Shown here one piece after another: positions 1 to 9,567 of a stretch of DNA of 64,000 nt; the first letter of the stretch is position 1, and every line of letters starts with the position of its first letter. Location: assembly GCA_009991425.1 (NCBI GenBank), contig JAACWH010000019.1, forward strand, positions 185,117 to 249,116, read 5' to 3'. Made by a program: the position numbers and the translations under genes. Under the pieces are notes generated by a model. The model was not told the origin of the DNA. It did no database searches and saw only the letters and a program-made list of their open reading frames with translations. Origin of the DNA: Leptospira sp. Its GTDB lineage: Bacteria; Spirochaetota; Leptospiria; Leptospirales; Leptospiraceae.

Positions 1-1545
1 CCTATCTTGACACCTTCCGAATTCTGGCAGACTTCTGGGCGTTGGGATAAGATGGGCAAAGAAATGTTCCGACTGAAAGATAGACATGATAATGAATCTT
101 GTCTCGGTCCAACACATGAGGAAAGCTTTTGTCATTTGATGAAGCCAATGCTTAAGTCTTATAAAGATTTACCTATTAATGTTTATCAGATGCACACAAA
201 ATTTCGAGATGAAATTCGCCCTAGATACGGTGTGATCCGTTCTAGAGAATTTACTATGAAGGATGCGTATTCCTTCCATTTAAATGATGAATCCTTAGAC
301 GAAACCTATCAATTGATGCGAAGAACCTATCGTTCCATTTTTGGAAGAATGGGTTTAGCAACTATTCCAGTGCAAGCGGATTCGGGAAATATGGGTGGTT
401 CAGATTCGGAAGAATTTATGGTAGTAAGTCCTATAGGTGAAGAAACTTTGATGATCTGTCCAAGTTGTGGCTATAATGGAAATATTGAAAAGACTGCACT
501 GGTTCTAAAACCAGATTCATTAGCCGCCAAACCTTCCTCAGACGGTACTCGCGTTGAGACACCCAATGCAAAATCAATCCAAGATGTCGCAAGCCTACTC
601 TCTGTTGATCCAAGTCACACAATAAAAGCTGTAGCTATGATGGGTGATGGACAGGGTGTACTCGTTTTTCTTCCAGGTGATAGAGAATTGAATGAGGCAA
701 AACTTAAAAATGCTTCCGGCTTCAATGAACTTCATGCGATGGGTCAAAAGGACTTAGAGAAGTATAATCTAATTGCAGGATATATCGGCCCGCATACATC
801 TTTTCATCCTGGATTAAAAGTATACTTAGATTCGTCCATTTCTGCTAACCAAGAATATGTGGTGGGAGCAAATGAATTTGAATACCATAAGAAAGGCTTT
901 ATATTTGGTGAGATCATACATGCTAAAGATTCTCAGTATGAAAGTTTCGATCTTGTTTTAGCAAGAAAGGGCGATGCCTGCCCGAATTGTGGAACTGGAC
1001 TTTCTGAAGAGAAAGGAATAGAAGTCGGGCATATATTTAAATTGGGTCAGAAATATACCAAGGCTTTTGAAATGAAGGTCTTAGATAAAAACGGAAAGAC
1101 TCAAGATCCTACTATGGGCTGCTATGGAATTGGTGTAAATCGTTGCATGGCAACAATTATTGAGCAGTGCAATGATGATAAGGGAATTTTCTGGCCAATT
1201 TCTGTTGCTCCTTTTGAAGTCTGTATTGTGAATATCACTAAGAAGGAAGAGGATACGGCAAAAGTAGAGGGAATCTACCAATCTCTTAAGCAGGCAGGAA
1301 TTGATGTGTTCTGGGATGACCGGGATTTAGGCCCAGGATTTAAATTCAAAGACTCTGAACTGATTGGATTTCCAATTAGATTGACACTTGGAAAAGATTT
1401 TGTGGAAAAAAATGAGATCAACATTCTTATACGGAAATCTGGGCAAGAGATAAAGCATACTTTTACAAATTTTGAAAATCTCAAAAAGCAAATTGCGGAT
1501 ATTACACAAGAATTATATTCTGATTTAGGAGCATCCAATGTCTAG
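1..1545 (+). CDS. proS: Prolyl-tRNA synthetase, 5' end cut by window edge
   Basis: Charges tRNA-Pro with proline in the cytoplasm. The reading frame is open to base 1, so the gene starts outside the window; comparison with the usual family length (about 570-580) suggests roughly 65-75 N-terminal residues are missing. In the visible part, class II motif 2 lies near residues 66-92 (FRDEIRPRYGVIRSREF) and motif 3 near 371-379 (GCYGIGVNR). The stretch between them contains the YbaK-like editing insertion of the bacterial-type enzyme. The anticodon-binding domain follows (WDDRDLGPGFKFKDSELIG). Two Cys pairs, CPSC at 151-154 and CPNC at 325-328, flank the insertion. The stop overlaps the start of trpB by 8 bp, so translation is probably coupled. 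The TTG at base 7 is an internal codon, not the real start. Confidence 0.95.
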   Translation, partial: PILTPSEFWQTSGRWDKMGKEMFRLKDRHDNESCLGPTHEESFCHLMKPMLKSYKDLPINVYQMHTKFRDEIRPRYGVIRSREFTMKDAYSFHLNDESLDETYQLMRRTYRSIFGRMGLATIPVQADSGNMGGSDSEEFMVVSPIGEETLMICPSCGYNGNIEKTALVLKPDSLAAKPSSDGTRVETPNAKSIQDVASLLSVDPSHTIKAVAMMGDGQGVLVFLPGDRELNEAKLKNASGFNELHAMGQKDLEKYNLIAGYIGPHTSFHPGLKVYLDSSISANQEYVVGANEFEYHKKGFIFGEIIHAKDSQYESFDLVLARKGDACPNCGTGLSEEKGIEVGHIFKLGQKYTKAFEMKVLDKNGKTQDPTMGCYGIGVNRCMATIIEQCNDDKGIFWPISVAPFEVCIVNITKKEEDTAKVEGIYQSLKQAGIDVFWDDRDLGPGFKFKDSELIGFPIRLTLGKDFVEKNEINILIRKSGQEIKHTFTNFENLKKQIADITQELYSDLGASNV

Positions 1546-2737
1546 AATCCTAATGAAAAAATACGAAGAAGGCTTCTTTGGCGAATTTGGGGGTAGCTAT
1601 GCACCCGAAGTTTTAACCGAGGCTTTAGTGGAACTCGATAGAGTTTATAAAAAACTCAAAAACAACAGCAAGTTCAAGAAAGAAGTTGATTACTACTTCA
1701 AGAATTATGTGAATCGTCCTTCTCTACTTATGTTTGCAGAGAACCTAACAAGACATTGGAAGGGTGCTAGGATTTGGTTGAAACGAGAAGATTTGAACCA
1801 TACCGGTGCGCATAAGATCAATAATACTATCGGCCAGGCATTACTCGCAAGATACATGGGCAAGAAACGAATCATTGCAGAAACGGGGGCTGGTCAACAT
1901 GGCTTAGCAACTGCTACAGTCGGAGCAATGTTTGGTTTTGAAACAGTTGTGTATATGGGTGATGTAGATTTGAAGCGGCAAGAATTGAATGCAGTAAAGA
2001 TGAAAATGATGGGAGCTACCGTAAGAGGTGTATCTTCGGGCGAAGCAACCCTGAAAGAAGCAACATCTGAAGCCATGAGAGATTGGGCTTTGAATGTTAA
2101 GAATACTCATTATATAGTTGGTTCTGCGATTGGACCTCATCCTTTCCCAACTATAGTGCGAGATTTCCAATCGATCATTGGAATAGAATCCCGTAAGCAA
2201 TTCAAGAAAATCAATGGTAAACTACCAGATGGTGTTGTTGCCTGTGTGGGTGGTGGTTCCAATTCAATAGGTATGTTCCATGGTTTTATAAAAGATAAGA
2301 AAGTAAAATTATACGGTGTGGAAGCAGGTGGCATAGATAACAAGCCAGGCAACCACTCAGCAACTATAACTATGGGGCAGACTGGTTTTCTTCATGGAAC
2401 CAAGACTCTTATTATTCAAGATGAAAACGGACAAATTGTACCAGCCCATTCTGTATCGGCTGGTTTAGATTATCCAGGAGTGGGTCCAGAACATGCTCAC
2501 CTAGCAAGATCAGGACGAGTCCAATATCATTCTGTGAATGATGAAGAAGCCTTGGATAGTTTTCTTGAGGTTTGTAAAATTGAAGGGATCATTCCAGCCT
2601 TAGAAACTGCTCATGCTTTTCATTTTGCAAAGAAGCTCGCAAAAGATCTTGGTAAGAAGAAAGATATATTGATCTGCCTTTCTGGAAGGGGCGACAAAGA
2701 TGCAGCCGAAGTCTATCGTCTCTTAGGAAAGATTTAA
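1538..2737 (+). CDS. trpB: Tryptophan synthase beta chain
   Basis: Condenses indole with L-serine to give L-tryptophan, using PLP; it works as an alpha2-beta2 complex with the trpA product encoded 15 bp downstream. At 399 residues it has the normal length. The start gives the usual TrpB opening (GFFGEFGGSYAPE near residues 12-24). The PLP-binding lysine is Lys93 in GAHKINNT, the catalytic-face glutamate is Glu115 in AETGAGQHG, and the phosphate-binding loop is GGGSNSIG. The ATG lies inside the end of proS, which suggests cotranscription. I see no trp leader or attenuator, and no other trp genes are in this window. Confidence 0.97.
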   Translation: MSRILMKKYEEGFFGEFGGSYAPEVLTEALVELDRVYKKLKNNSKFKKEVDYYFKNYVNRPSLLMFAENLTRHWKGARIWLKREDLNHTGAHKINNTIGQALLARYMGKKRIIAETGAGQHGLATATVGAMFGFETVVYMGDVDLKRQELNAVKMKMMGATVRGVSSGEATLKEATSEAMRDWALNVKNTHYIVGSAIGPHPFPTIVRDFQSIIGIESRKQFKKINGKLPDGVVACVGGGSNSIGMFHGFIKDKKVKLYGVEAGGIDNKPGNHSATITMGQTGFLHGTKTLIIQDENGQIVPAHSVSAGLDYPGVGPEHAHLARSGRVQYHSVNDEEALDSFLEVCKIEGIIPALETAHAFHFAKKLAKDLGKKKDILICLSGRGDKDAAEVYRLLGKI

Positions 2738-2752
2738 AATCGTAAGGACATT

Positions 2753-3565
2753 ATGAACTCAAGTAGCCATTCAGAAATTACCCAAAAATTCCAAAATAGT
2801 AAGGGATCACTTTTCATACCGTATTTTTCATTGGGCGATCCCAATTATGAAGAATCTATAAATTGGGCAGACGCTATCATAAAAGGAGGAGCTGACATAC
2901 TTGAGTTAGGTGTTCCATTTTCTGATCCAGTAGCAGATGGGCCTGTAATTCAGAGAGCATTTAAGAGGGCATTCGCAAATCCATTTTCTATGAAAAATGT
3001 TTTTGAAATAACAAGGCGCATTAAGGATAAAAATCCTACAACTCCTTTGGTTTATTTAACTTATTTTAATCCAATCTATCATATGGGTATGGAAGAGTTT
3101 ATCCAAGCCTGTTCAAAAGCTGGCATTTCAGGTTTAATTATTCCTGATTTACCTTTTGATTCCAAAGAAAGTGAGACTATTTTCAAAATTGCAGAAAACT
3201 ATAAAGTTGATCTTATCCATCTTATTACACCAGCAACAGAGAAATCTAGAATTCATAAAATGAAAAAAAATTCATCTGGGTTTATCTACTACGTCACTTC
3301 CTTCGGAGTTACCGGTGAAAGGAAAGATTTTTCCTTGGACCTGGAAGAAAGGATACAGTATGTCCGTAAAGAGATGAACCTTCCTGTTTGTGCTGGATTT
3401 GGGATTTCCACCCCAGATCAGGCTACAAAAATCTCCCAATTCTCTGACGGAGTGATCATTGGTTCGAGTATTCAGAGAATTATCGAGGAGAATTCTGAGA
3501 ATTCTAGCTCTTGTTCCCAGAAATTAGAAGAATATTGTAGATCAATTCGTTCCTCTATGCGCTAG
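2753..3565 (+). CDS. trpA: Tryptophan synthase alpha chain
   Basis: Cleaves indole-3-glycerol phosphate to indole and glyceraldehyde 3-phosphate; the indole is channelled to TrpB. It is a 270-residue TIM barrel of normal size. The two catalytic acids are visible: Glu51 in ELGVPFSDP and Asp62 in VADGPVIQRA. The FIPYFSLGDP opening and the C-terminal phosphate loop (GFGISTPDQ, then GVIIGSSI) are typical. It follows trpB by 15 bp in the same direction and is probably the last gene of a proS-trpB-trpA unit, since a 95-bp gap follows. Confidence 0.97.
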   Translation: MNSSSHSEITQKFQNSKGSLFIPYFSLGDPNYEESINWADAIIKGGADILELGVPFSDPVADGPVIQRAFKRAFANPFSMKNVFEITRRIKDKNPTTPLVYLTYFNPIYHMGMEEFIQACSKAGISGLIIPDLPFDSKESETIFKIAENYKVDLIHLITPATEKSRIHKMKKNSSGFIYYVTSFGVTGERKDFSLDLEERIQYVRKEMNLPVCAGFGISTPDQATKISQFSDGVIIGSSIQRIIEENSENSSSCSQKLEEYCRSIRSSMR

Positions 3566-3660
3566 AGATTTAGATATTTATTGAATTCGCTTTTCTTTTT
3601 CTAAAGAAACTGCAATTTCTTGTTGAGATTGTCTTTAAGCGAAAGGATATTGTCTATGTC

Positions 3661-5988
3661 ATGTCAGAAAATAAGAAGAATCAGAAATTTTCCCCACTCG
3701 ATATACTTGGAATAGTTTTAGCAGTCCTTGGAACAGGCTTTGTTTGTTTTACAGTTTTTGATCCAGAATCTCCCAACTATGTTTTGCTTCTGCTTCTTGG
3801 GACAGCTTTAGTAATTGCTTCTTATTATTTCATTTATAAGACCATAGATAAATTTTCAGACAATAAACAAAAGATAGGATCTCTCTGGCTAGCCTATGTA
3901 TCGGCTATCGGTTTTTTTACACTTGCTCAAACTTTTACACCAATGATCAACTTGGAAGAAAGTTCAATTTCAAATCGATTTGAGATTCTTCGTGGAACTA
4001 ATACCGTGAAAGAGTCCGAAGGGGAATCTGGAAGAATTGAATTTACTCAATTTGATCCTCCACCTAAGGCTAGACAAGATATTCAAATCGTTGGTATCAC
4101 TACGAACTCATTAGAGCAACTCGATGGACAGTGGCCACTTCCTTGGCAGTATTATGCAAATATAATAAAAACATTTTCTGGCAGCTCAAATATGCTCATG
4201 TTCGATATTTTCTTCTTGGATTATAAGAAAGGCCAAGAAGAAGCAATGGTGGATGCTTTGAAAGGTAACAATAACGTACTTTTCGATTATCCCATGGAAA
4301 CCTCTGCCGAATCCAAGGAGTTAGTTAAGAATCTTGATGAGAGATTGGAGATACTTCGTAAATTTAAATTAAAGAATGTAATTGATGAAGCTGAGTATGA
4401 TTATACTTGGGTAAAGTTTGCACAATCACCTATCCAAGGAATAGCAGAACTTTCATCAGGCTTAGGTTTTGCAAATGTTAAGAAAGATGATTCTGGTATG
4501 AACCGCAGGATGCCTCTTGTTGTGAAAGTTCCTTCTCATTCTGGAAGTCGTGAACCTGAATATTTTCCTTCCATAGATTTAATGATGGCTGTCAATTATT
4601 TTGGAGTAGATCTCCAGAGAGATGTATTCGTTAAGATGGGAGAATCTGTTACTATTAAGAATATCCCAGAGAAAACTTTAACATCTTTTAATCGTAAGAC
4701 TGCAAAGATGGAAACTAAAGATTTAATGCACGAACCCAATGAGGAAAGAGAAATCGTAATTCCTATTGATTGGGAAGGGCAGATGCAGATCAATTTTGTG
4801 GGAGGAAGATATTCCTTCCGTTCCCATGAAATTTTTGAAGTCGCTACCCAGTGGACAGACGAAGAAGCTAGCCAATTTCAAAACAATATTTTTCTAGTAG
4901 CTATGTATTATGCAACAGGTCGTGGTGCATCCAAAGATTCCCATTTATCTCCGTTTGGTGATATGTCTGGAATTGAGCACCACGCACAGGCCTTGAATAC
5001 AATTTTGAATCAAGATTTTCTTTATAATACGCCAGTATATTTTGATTTTTTAATCTATGTTTTGATCGGTCTTTTAATTGGCTTCATTCAACCAAGACTA
5101 TCAACAGTTTATGGTTTTGCCGCATTTTTAATAATGTTAATACTTTATTCTATTTTATCTCTTGCTCTTTTCTCAGAATACAATTTAATCACAGTTCTGC
5201 CTTCCGTTCTTGGCGAACAAATCTGGATTTTTGTTAGTATAATTGGGTTTAGAATTTTGACTGAAGAAGCAAATGTGAAATACATTCGATCTACATTTTC
5301 TAAATTCGTATCCAAAGATGTTGTAGATGAATTACTTAAAAATCCCGACAATCTAGCCTTAGGTGGTTCTAAAAGAGAAATTACAATCTTCTTCTCTGAT
5401 GTTCGAGGCTTTACAACAATTTCGGAAGCTCTAGGGCCAGAAGAATTAGTGAAGCTTCTCAATGAATACCTATCTGCAATGACAGAACTCATTATTGAAT
5501 ACAAAGGAACTATTGATAAATACATGGGAGATGCCATCATGGCTTTCTGGGGGGCACCAGTTCCTTTGGAAGATCATGCATACTATGCTTGTGTTGCAAG
5601 TCTTGCTCAAATGGAATACCTGAAAGTACTTCAAGAGAAATGGGTTGAACGTAATGTTCCTGTAATTGACATAGGAATTGGACTCAATTCTGGACCAGCA
5701 GTTGTTGGGAACATGGGCTCTTCTCATAGGATGGAATATACTTGTATGGGTGATACCATCAACCTAGGATCGAGATTGGAAGGCTCCAATAAAATGTATG
5801 GAACCAATATTATTATATCTGAATATACATATGAAAAGGTAAAAGACAAGGTTATTGCCAGGGAATTGGATCTTGTTCGTGTGAAAGGAAAAACTCAACC
5901 TGTAAGAATTTACGAATTGATCGGAATCACTAATCCAGAGGATATGGAGAAAATGAAGAGACCATTGTCTCAACTATCTCATTCTTAA
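3661..5988 (+). CDS. Membrane adenylate cyclase with CHASE2 sensor domain
   Basis: Probably makes cAMP in response to a periplasmic signal. It has 775 residues. Two or three N-terminal membrane segments (roughly 14-34, 41-60, 74-92) precede an extracytoplasmic CHASE2-type region (about 130-430), then three membrane segments (about 455-535) and a C-terminal class III cyclase domain (about 575-750). Metal-binding Asp residues are visible in FFSDVRGFT and KYMGDAIMAF. The substrate-specifying pair is Lys (TIDKYMGD) and Thr (MEYTCMGDT), the class IIIb adenylate cyclase pattern. The ATG has an AAAGGA-type ribosome site about 15 bp upstream. dxs follows after 11 bp. The ligand is unknown. Confidence 0.92.
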   Translation: MSENKKNQKFSPLDILGIVLAVLGTGFVCFTVFDPESPNYVLLLLLGTALVIASYYFIYKTIDKFSDNKQKIGSLWLAYVSAIGFFTLAQTFTPMINLEESSISNRFEILRGTNTVKESEGESGRIEFTQFDPPPKARQDIQIVGITTNSLEQLDGQWPLPWQYYANIIKTFSGSSNMLMFDIFFLDYKKGQEEAMVDALKGNNNVLFDYPMETSAESKELVKNLDERLEILRKFKLKNVIDEAEYDYTWVKFAQSPIQGIAELSSGLGFANVKKDDSGMNRRMPLVVKVPSHSGSREPEYFPSIDLMMAVNYFGVDLQRDVFVKMGESVTIKNIPEKTLTSFNRKTAKMETKDLMHEPNEEREIVIPIDWEGQMQINFVGGRYSFRSHEIFEVATQWTDEEASQFQNNIFLVAMYYATGRGASKDSHLSPFGDMSGIEHHAQALNTILNQDFLYNTPVYFDFLIYVLIGLLIGFIQPRLSTVYGFAAFLIMLILYSILSLALFSEYNLITVLPSVLGEQIWIFVSIIGFRILTEEANVKYIRSTFSKFVSKDVVDELLKNPDNLALGGSKREITIFFSDVRGFTTISEALGPEELVKLLNEYLSAMTELIIEYKGTIDKYMGDAIMAFWGAPVPLEDHAYYACVASLAQMEYLKVLQEKWVERNVPVIDIGIGLNSGPAVVGNMGSSHRMEYTCMGDTINLGSRLEGSNKMYGTNIIISEYTYEKVKDKVIARELDLVRVKGKTQPVRIYELIGITNPEDMEKMKRPLSQLSHS

Positions 5989-5999
5989 TTTTCTATTGA

Positions 6000-7880
6000 A
6001 TGTCCCAGTATCCTATTTTAGAAACAATTTTATCTCCTGCTGATTTACGGAAGATTCCACTAGAGAAACTTCCGCAGGTCTGCAATGAAGTCCGTGATTA
6101 CATCATTGACACTCTTGCGGGTATTGGTGGGCATTTTGCGAGCAACTTAGGTGTGATTGAACTCACAGTTGCCCTTCATTATGTTTTGGAAACCCCTGAT
6201 GATAAATTAATCTGGGACGTAGGGCACCAGACCTATCCGCATAAGATCCTCACTGGTCGTCGAGAAGAACTCAAAACAGTTAGAAAATACAACGGACTCT
6301 CAGGATTTCCTAAAAGAGAAGAAAGTGAATACGATCTTTACAATACAGGTCATGCGGGGACTTCCATTTCTCAAGTATTGGGCGAGGCCTGTGCAAGAGA
6401 TTTACTTGGACTTCAGCATAAGGTTGTAGGTGTAATTGGAGATGCATCTATTGCAACAGGAATGTCCTTAGAAGCCATGAATCATGGGGGTCATATTCGA
6501 CCGAACTCACTCATTCTACTCAATGATAATTATATGTCCATCTCCAAGAATGTTGGATCTATTTCTACCTATTTGAACGCCTTGATTTCTTCTCAAATAT
6601 ACCATACTTGGAAGAAGTATTCTTTCAGATTCTTTCAATGGATTCCTTTAATCGGTCCTGCTTTGATGAGTTTCGCACACAAAGCAGAAAAAAGTTTTAA
6701 GCACTTCATGATGCCAGGTGGACTATTTGAGGATTTAGGTTTTTCATATATAGGTCCTGTGAATGGTCATGATGTGCTTGGTCTTGTAAAGATTCTTAAG
6801 AAATCTATTCAATTAGAAGGTCCAGTACTCTTGCATGTGATTACCCAGAAGGGAAAAGGTTATTCTCCTGCGGAAAAAGATCCAATCAAATACCATGGGG
6901 TAACACCATTCAATCGAACAGACGGTGCTATGGCTCCTTCCGATGCAACAAAGATAGGATTCAGTAAAATTGTTGGAAATGTTCTCATGCAACTAACAGC
7001 AAAGAATCAAAATATTTCTGTGATCACTCCTGCTATGATTGAAGGCTCTGGTCTCAAAGAATACTCTGAGAAATACCCTAATCATCTTTTTGATGTGGGA
7101 ATTGCTGAACAACATGCAGTAGCTTTTTCAGGAGCATTAGCAAGTGGTGGATCAGTTCCTTTTTTATGTATTTATTCGACTTTTCTAACTCGCGGTATGG
7201 ATCAGCTAGTTGAAGATATCTCGCTAATGAATCTTCCCGTACGAATTGTAATCGATAGAGCAGGAGTTGTTGGTGCTGATGGAGAAACTCACCAAGGCCT
7301 TTCTGATTTAGGCTATCTTCTAGGACTTCCTAATATGAGCGTGCTTGCTCCTTCCAAAGGACAGGACATCATTGATGGATTGCATTTCATGGAAAAGTTT
7401 ACATCAGGGCCTATCGCAATTCGATTTCCAAAAGACTCCATACTTATCAATGATTGTAATTTTACAGAACCCAATGAAATCGAAGTTGGAAAATTTCGTA
7501 AGCTTTCGGAGGGAAATGATATAGCCATACTCTCAGTAGGTTCTATTCTTCCAATTTCTATCGAAACTAAATTACTTTTAGAAAATTCTGGTAAGTCTGT
7601 GAAGCTAATTGATCTATTTTGGCTCCGTCCCTTAGATCTAAATTCTTTAGAAGCTGAACTTTCTACCGTGAAACATTTTGTTATACTTGACGAAAGCTAT
7701 GTTGATATGGGTGCTAGTGGTTATCTATTGAATCATTTTCAGCCAAAGACACTGCAAAAATTTCTAAAGACTTATGCTCTTCCTGCTGAACCGATTTTGC
7801 ATGGTGATAGATTGCAAATTCTTAAACATTATAAATTAGATTCTGACACAATCGCTGAATCGATTCTCTCTTTTACTTAA
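6000..7880 (+). CDS. dxs: 1-deoxy-D-xylulose-5-phosphate synthase
   Basis: First step of the MEP isoprenoid pathway: condenses pyruvate with glyceraldehyde 3-phosphate, using thiamine diphosphate. 626 residues, the normal length. N-terminal His45 (GGHFASNLG) and the GHQTYPHK loop near 75-82 are conserved. The ThDP/Mg motif runs from GD at 147-148 to the NDN at 175-177. The catalytic glutamate is Glu370 in DVGIAEQHA, and the DRAGVVGADGETHQG loop is present. The ATG is 11 bp after the cyclase stop, so the two may be cotranscribed. No terminator was recognised after it; the 164-bp gap downstream is AT-rich. Confidence 0.97.
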   Translation: MSQYPILETILSPADLRKIPLEKLPQVCNEVRDYIIDTLAGIGGHFASNLGVIELTVALHYVLETPDDKLIWDVGHQTYPHKILTGRREELKTVRKYNGLSGFPKREESEYDLYNTGHAGTSISQVLGEACARDLLGLQHKVVGVIGDASIATGMSLEAMNHGGHIRPNSLILLNDNYMSISKNVGSISTYLNALISSQIYHTWKKYSFRFFQWIPLIGPALMSFAHKAEKSFKHFMMPGGLFEDLGFSYIGPVNGHDVLGLVKILKKSIQLEGPVLLHVITQKGKGYSPAEKDPIKYHGVTPFNRTDGAMAPSDATKIGFSKIVGNVLMQLTAKNQNISVITPAMIEGSGLKEYSEKYPNHLFDVGIAEQHAVAFSGALASGGSVPFLCIYSTFLTRGMDQLVEDISLMNLPVRIVIDRAGVVGADGETHQGLSDLGYLLGLPNMSVLAPSKGQDIIDGLHFMEKFTSGPIAIRFPKDSILINDCNFTEPNEIEVGKFRKLSEGNDIAILSVGSILPISIETKLLLENSGKSVKLIDLFWLRPLDLNSLEAELSTVKHFVILDESYVDMGASGYLLNHFQPKTLQKFLKTYALPAEPILHGDRLQILKHYKLDSDTIAESILSFT

Positions 7881-7995
7881 GATATTGTTAAAATTTTTAT
7901 AAGAGAATTAAAAATAACTTAAGCAAGAAAAATGGACTTTGTATTTTTTAATAGAAAGATTTTAAGCATTCAGAAATTTATCAATCAAGCAGATT

Positions 7996-8024
7996 TTTAC
8001 CTCTACCGATTATAATTGTATAAA
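7996..8024 (+). promoter_or_regulatory. Candidate sigma-70-type promoter for the TPR gene
   Basis: TTTACC (7996-8001) and TATAAA (8019-8024) are separated by 17 bp and lie about 20 bp before the GTG start at 8045. A perfect TATAAT also occurs at 8011-8016, but without a good partner -35. The call is by consensus only, and AT-rich DNA produces many chance matches. Confidence 0.35.
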
Positions 8025-8044
8025 GTATTTGATTGGGGTGATTT

Positions 8045-8503
8045 GTGGATTTATATTCTTCTGGTAGACATTTTTTTCGTTTAGGTGATTTGGATCGTGC
8101 TGAATACTATTTTCGATCCTTTTTGGAAGATGAAGAAAGTTCAGAAGCATTTTTCTATTTAGGACTAATTGCAACCCAAAAGAATAGTCTTGAAGACGCC
8201 TTAGAATTTTATTATAAATCTGTAACAATAAATCCTGAATATGGTAATCCCTGTAACGAAATTGGTATCATACTTCTTCGCATGGGAAAAGATAAAGACG
8301 CTGTATTCTGGTTAAAAAAATCTATACGTTGTATGCAAAACGATGCACCCCATATATCTTTCTTCAATCTAGCAACTCTTTATAAAATGTGGAATCGTCC
8401 AGAACGTTCTTTGCAATTTCTCCACAGAGCCATCGCTCTTAAACCAGAGTTCCCAGAGGCCATTCGTTTAAAAGCAGAGCTAATTAAGAACAATATAAAT
8501 TAG
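8045..8503 (+). CDS. Tetratricopeptide-repeat protein
   Basis: 152-residue protein made almost entirely of TPR helices, so probably a protein-protein interaction adaptor; the partner is unknown. About three to four repeats are visible: residues 3-35 (FRLGDLDRAEYYFRSF), 37-70 (AFFYLGLIATQ..LEDALEFYYKSV), 71-105 (NPCNEIGIILLRMGKDKDAVF) and 115-148 (NLATLYKMWNRPERSLQFL). There is no signal peptide, so it should be cytoplasmic. The start is GTG with a TTGGGGTGA ribosome site just upstream. It stands alone between dxs and a convergent reverse-strand pair. Confidence 0.8.
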   Translation: MDLYSSGRHFFRLGDLDRAEYYFRSFLEDEESSEAFFYLGLIATQKNSLEDALEFYYKSVTINPEYGNPCNEIGIILLRMGKDKDAVFWLKKSIRCMQNDAPHISFFNLATLYKMWNRPERSLQFLHRAIALKPEFPEAIRLKAELIKNNIN

Positions 8504-8576
8504 AATTTATTAATAAATTTACTAGGTTTTAGAAAAGAATTTGATCGCATAATCATTGATAATTGAATATGCTAGC

Positions 8577-9074
8577 TTAGTCTTTAGGTATATACTTTAC
8601 AGGGATCTCTACTGTAGTATGATCCATTCTAAGTATAGGTATGGTCTCATTGTGGTGTTTGATTTCAAAAGATTCTCCTGATTCAAGTATCCATTCAGAT
8701 AATTGACCACCAGCATTAGAATTCAAACGGTAGAAAATCTTTGATTCGCCTTTTTTCTTTAGGATAAGGTTCTCAGATGGATCAGTAAAAATTTGGATAT
8801 CGTCCCATTCTAGCGTCAGATCAGCATCACTAGAAAAAAATAGAGTTCCACCTTCCTCTGTTACTCGAATTATATGTAGTGGATACCCATTGATTTCAAT
8901 ATAGCCAAATTCTTCTAGTTCACCAAAAACATTTTTGATATAAACTCCATCCTCATCCTCTTTTAAATTAGCTCTAAAGTATTTGAGAATTTCTTCTTGG
9001 TGAATTTCATTGCCTCTAAAGATCCATTCGTCTCTGGAGTTTATTGTTATTTCGCTAAAGAATTTTCGTGCCAT
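8577..9074 (-). CDS. Conserved hypothetical protein, DUF1285-like
   Basis: 165 residues, no signal peptide or membrane segment; probably cytoplasmic and beta-rich. The order of elements resembles the DUF1285 family: an N-terminal WIFRGNEI strand, a helix (EEILKYFRANLK), then EDGVYIKN, a central EINGYPLHIIRV strand, and a C-terminal half rich in short strands. The similarity is judged by eye and is weak. The function is unknown. It ends a two-gene reverse unit: the lipoprotein gene upstream stops at 9075, directly next to this ATG. The TPR gene converges on it with a 73-bp gap. Confidence 0.65.
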   Translation of the reverse strand: MARKFFSEITINSRDEWIFRGNEIHQEEILKYFRANLKEDEDGVYIKNVFGELEEFGYIEINGYPLHIIRVTEEGGTLFFSSDADLTLEWDDIQIFTDPSENLILKKKGESKIFYRLNSNAGGQLSEWILESGESFEIKHHNETIPILRMDHTTVEIPVKYIPKD

Positions 9075-9491
9075 TTAATTTTTATATCGAAAGGCATAGC
9101 CCTTCCAAATTTTTATAATTCGTTCAGATTCATAAGAATGAGTTGTCTTCCCTCTGGAATCCATAGTTGTGAAGATGGTATCATCTACAGACTCTAACTT
9201 ATTGGTAGAAATCCATATGCCATCCATTTTTTTATCAAACATTTCTTTTTTTATATTTCGAGAATAGTCTTTTAATTTACCAGTTCCCTCGAAATCACGG
9301 ACAGCAATAGTTCCTACAATTAGGAATCTTTGATCGGGTCTAGAAAGATGAATCTCAACTTCTTCCCATGATTTCTTAGAATAATTCTCAAATTCCTTGT
9401 GGTAATCGGCGTCAGGGATAAAATCAACTGTAGTATTGCAATTAAAATAGAGACTAACACAAATAAAAGTAATTAAAAGTTTAGTTTTCAT
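9075..9491 (-). CDS. Putative lipoprotein, unknown function
   Basis: 138 residues beginning MKTKLLITFICVSLYFNC, a short signal peptide ending at Cys18 in a loose spirochaete lipobox, so probably a lipid-anchored envelope protein. The mature part has no recognised domain; it contains a conserved-looking core (VEIHLSRPDQRFLIVGTI, then GKLKDYSRNIKKEMFDKKM) that suggests a small alpha/beta fold. It abuts the DUF1285-like gene downstream and probably shares its mRNA. The gap to the divergent gene at 9568 is 76 bp and must hold both promoters. Confidence 0.65.
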   Translation of the reverse strand: MKTKLLITFICVSLYFNCNTTVDFIPDADYHKEFENYSKKSWEEVEIHLSRPDQRFLIVGTIAVRDFEGTGKLKDYSRNIKKEMFDKKMDGIWISTNKLESVDDTIFTTMDSRGKTTHSYESERIIKIWKGYAFRYKN

Positions 9492-9567
9492 CTATTTTAT
9501 TAGACAATTTTATGCTATCTTTTTTCTATCTATTTTAAAAGATTAAGTCTGGATTCATAAACATAAA

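Noticed and set aside
5145..5540. 131-residue open frame on the reverse strand
   Set aside because: It lies antisense within the cyclase domain of the CHASE2 cyclase, has no ribosome site and no recognisable motif.
8504..8519. AATTTATT/AATAAATT perfect palindrome after the TPR gene
   Set aside because: It has no loop and is all A/T, so a stable hairpin or specific site cannot be claimed.
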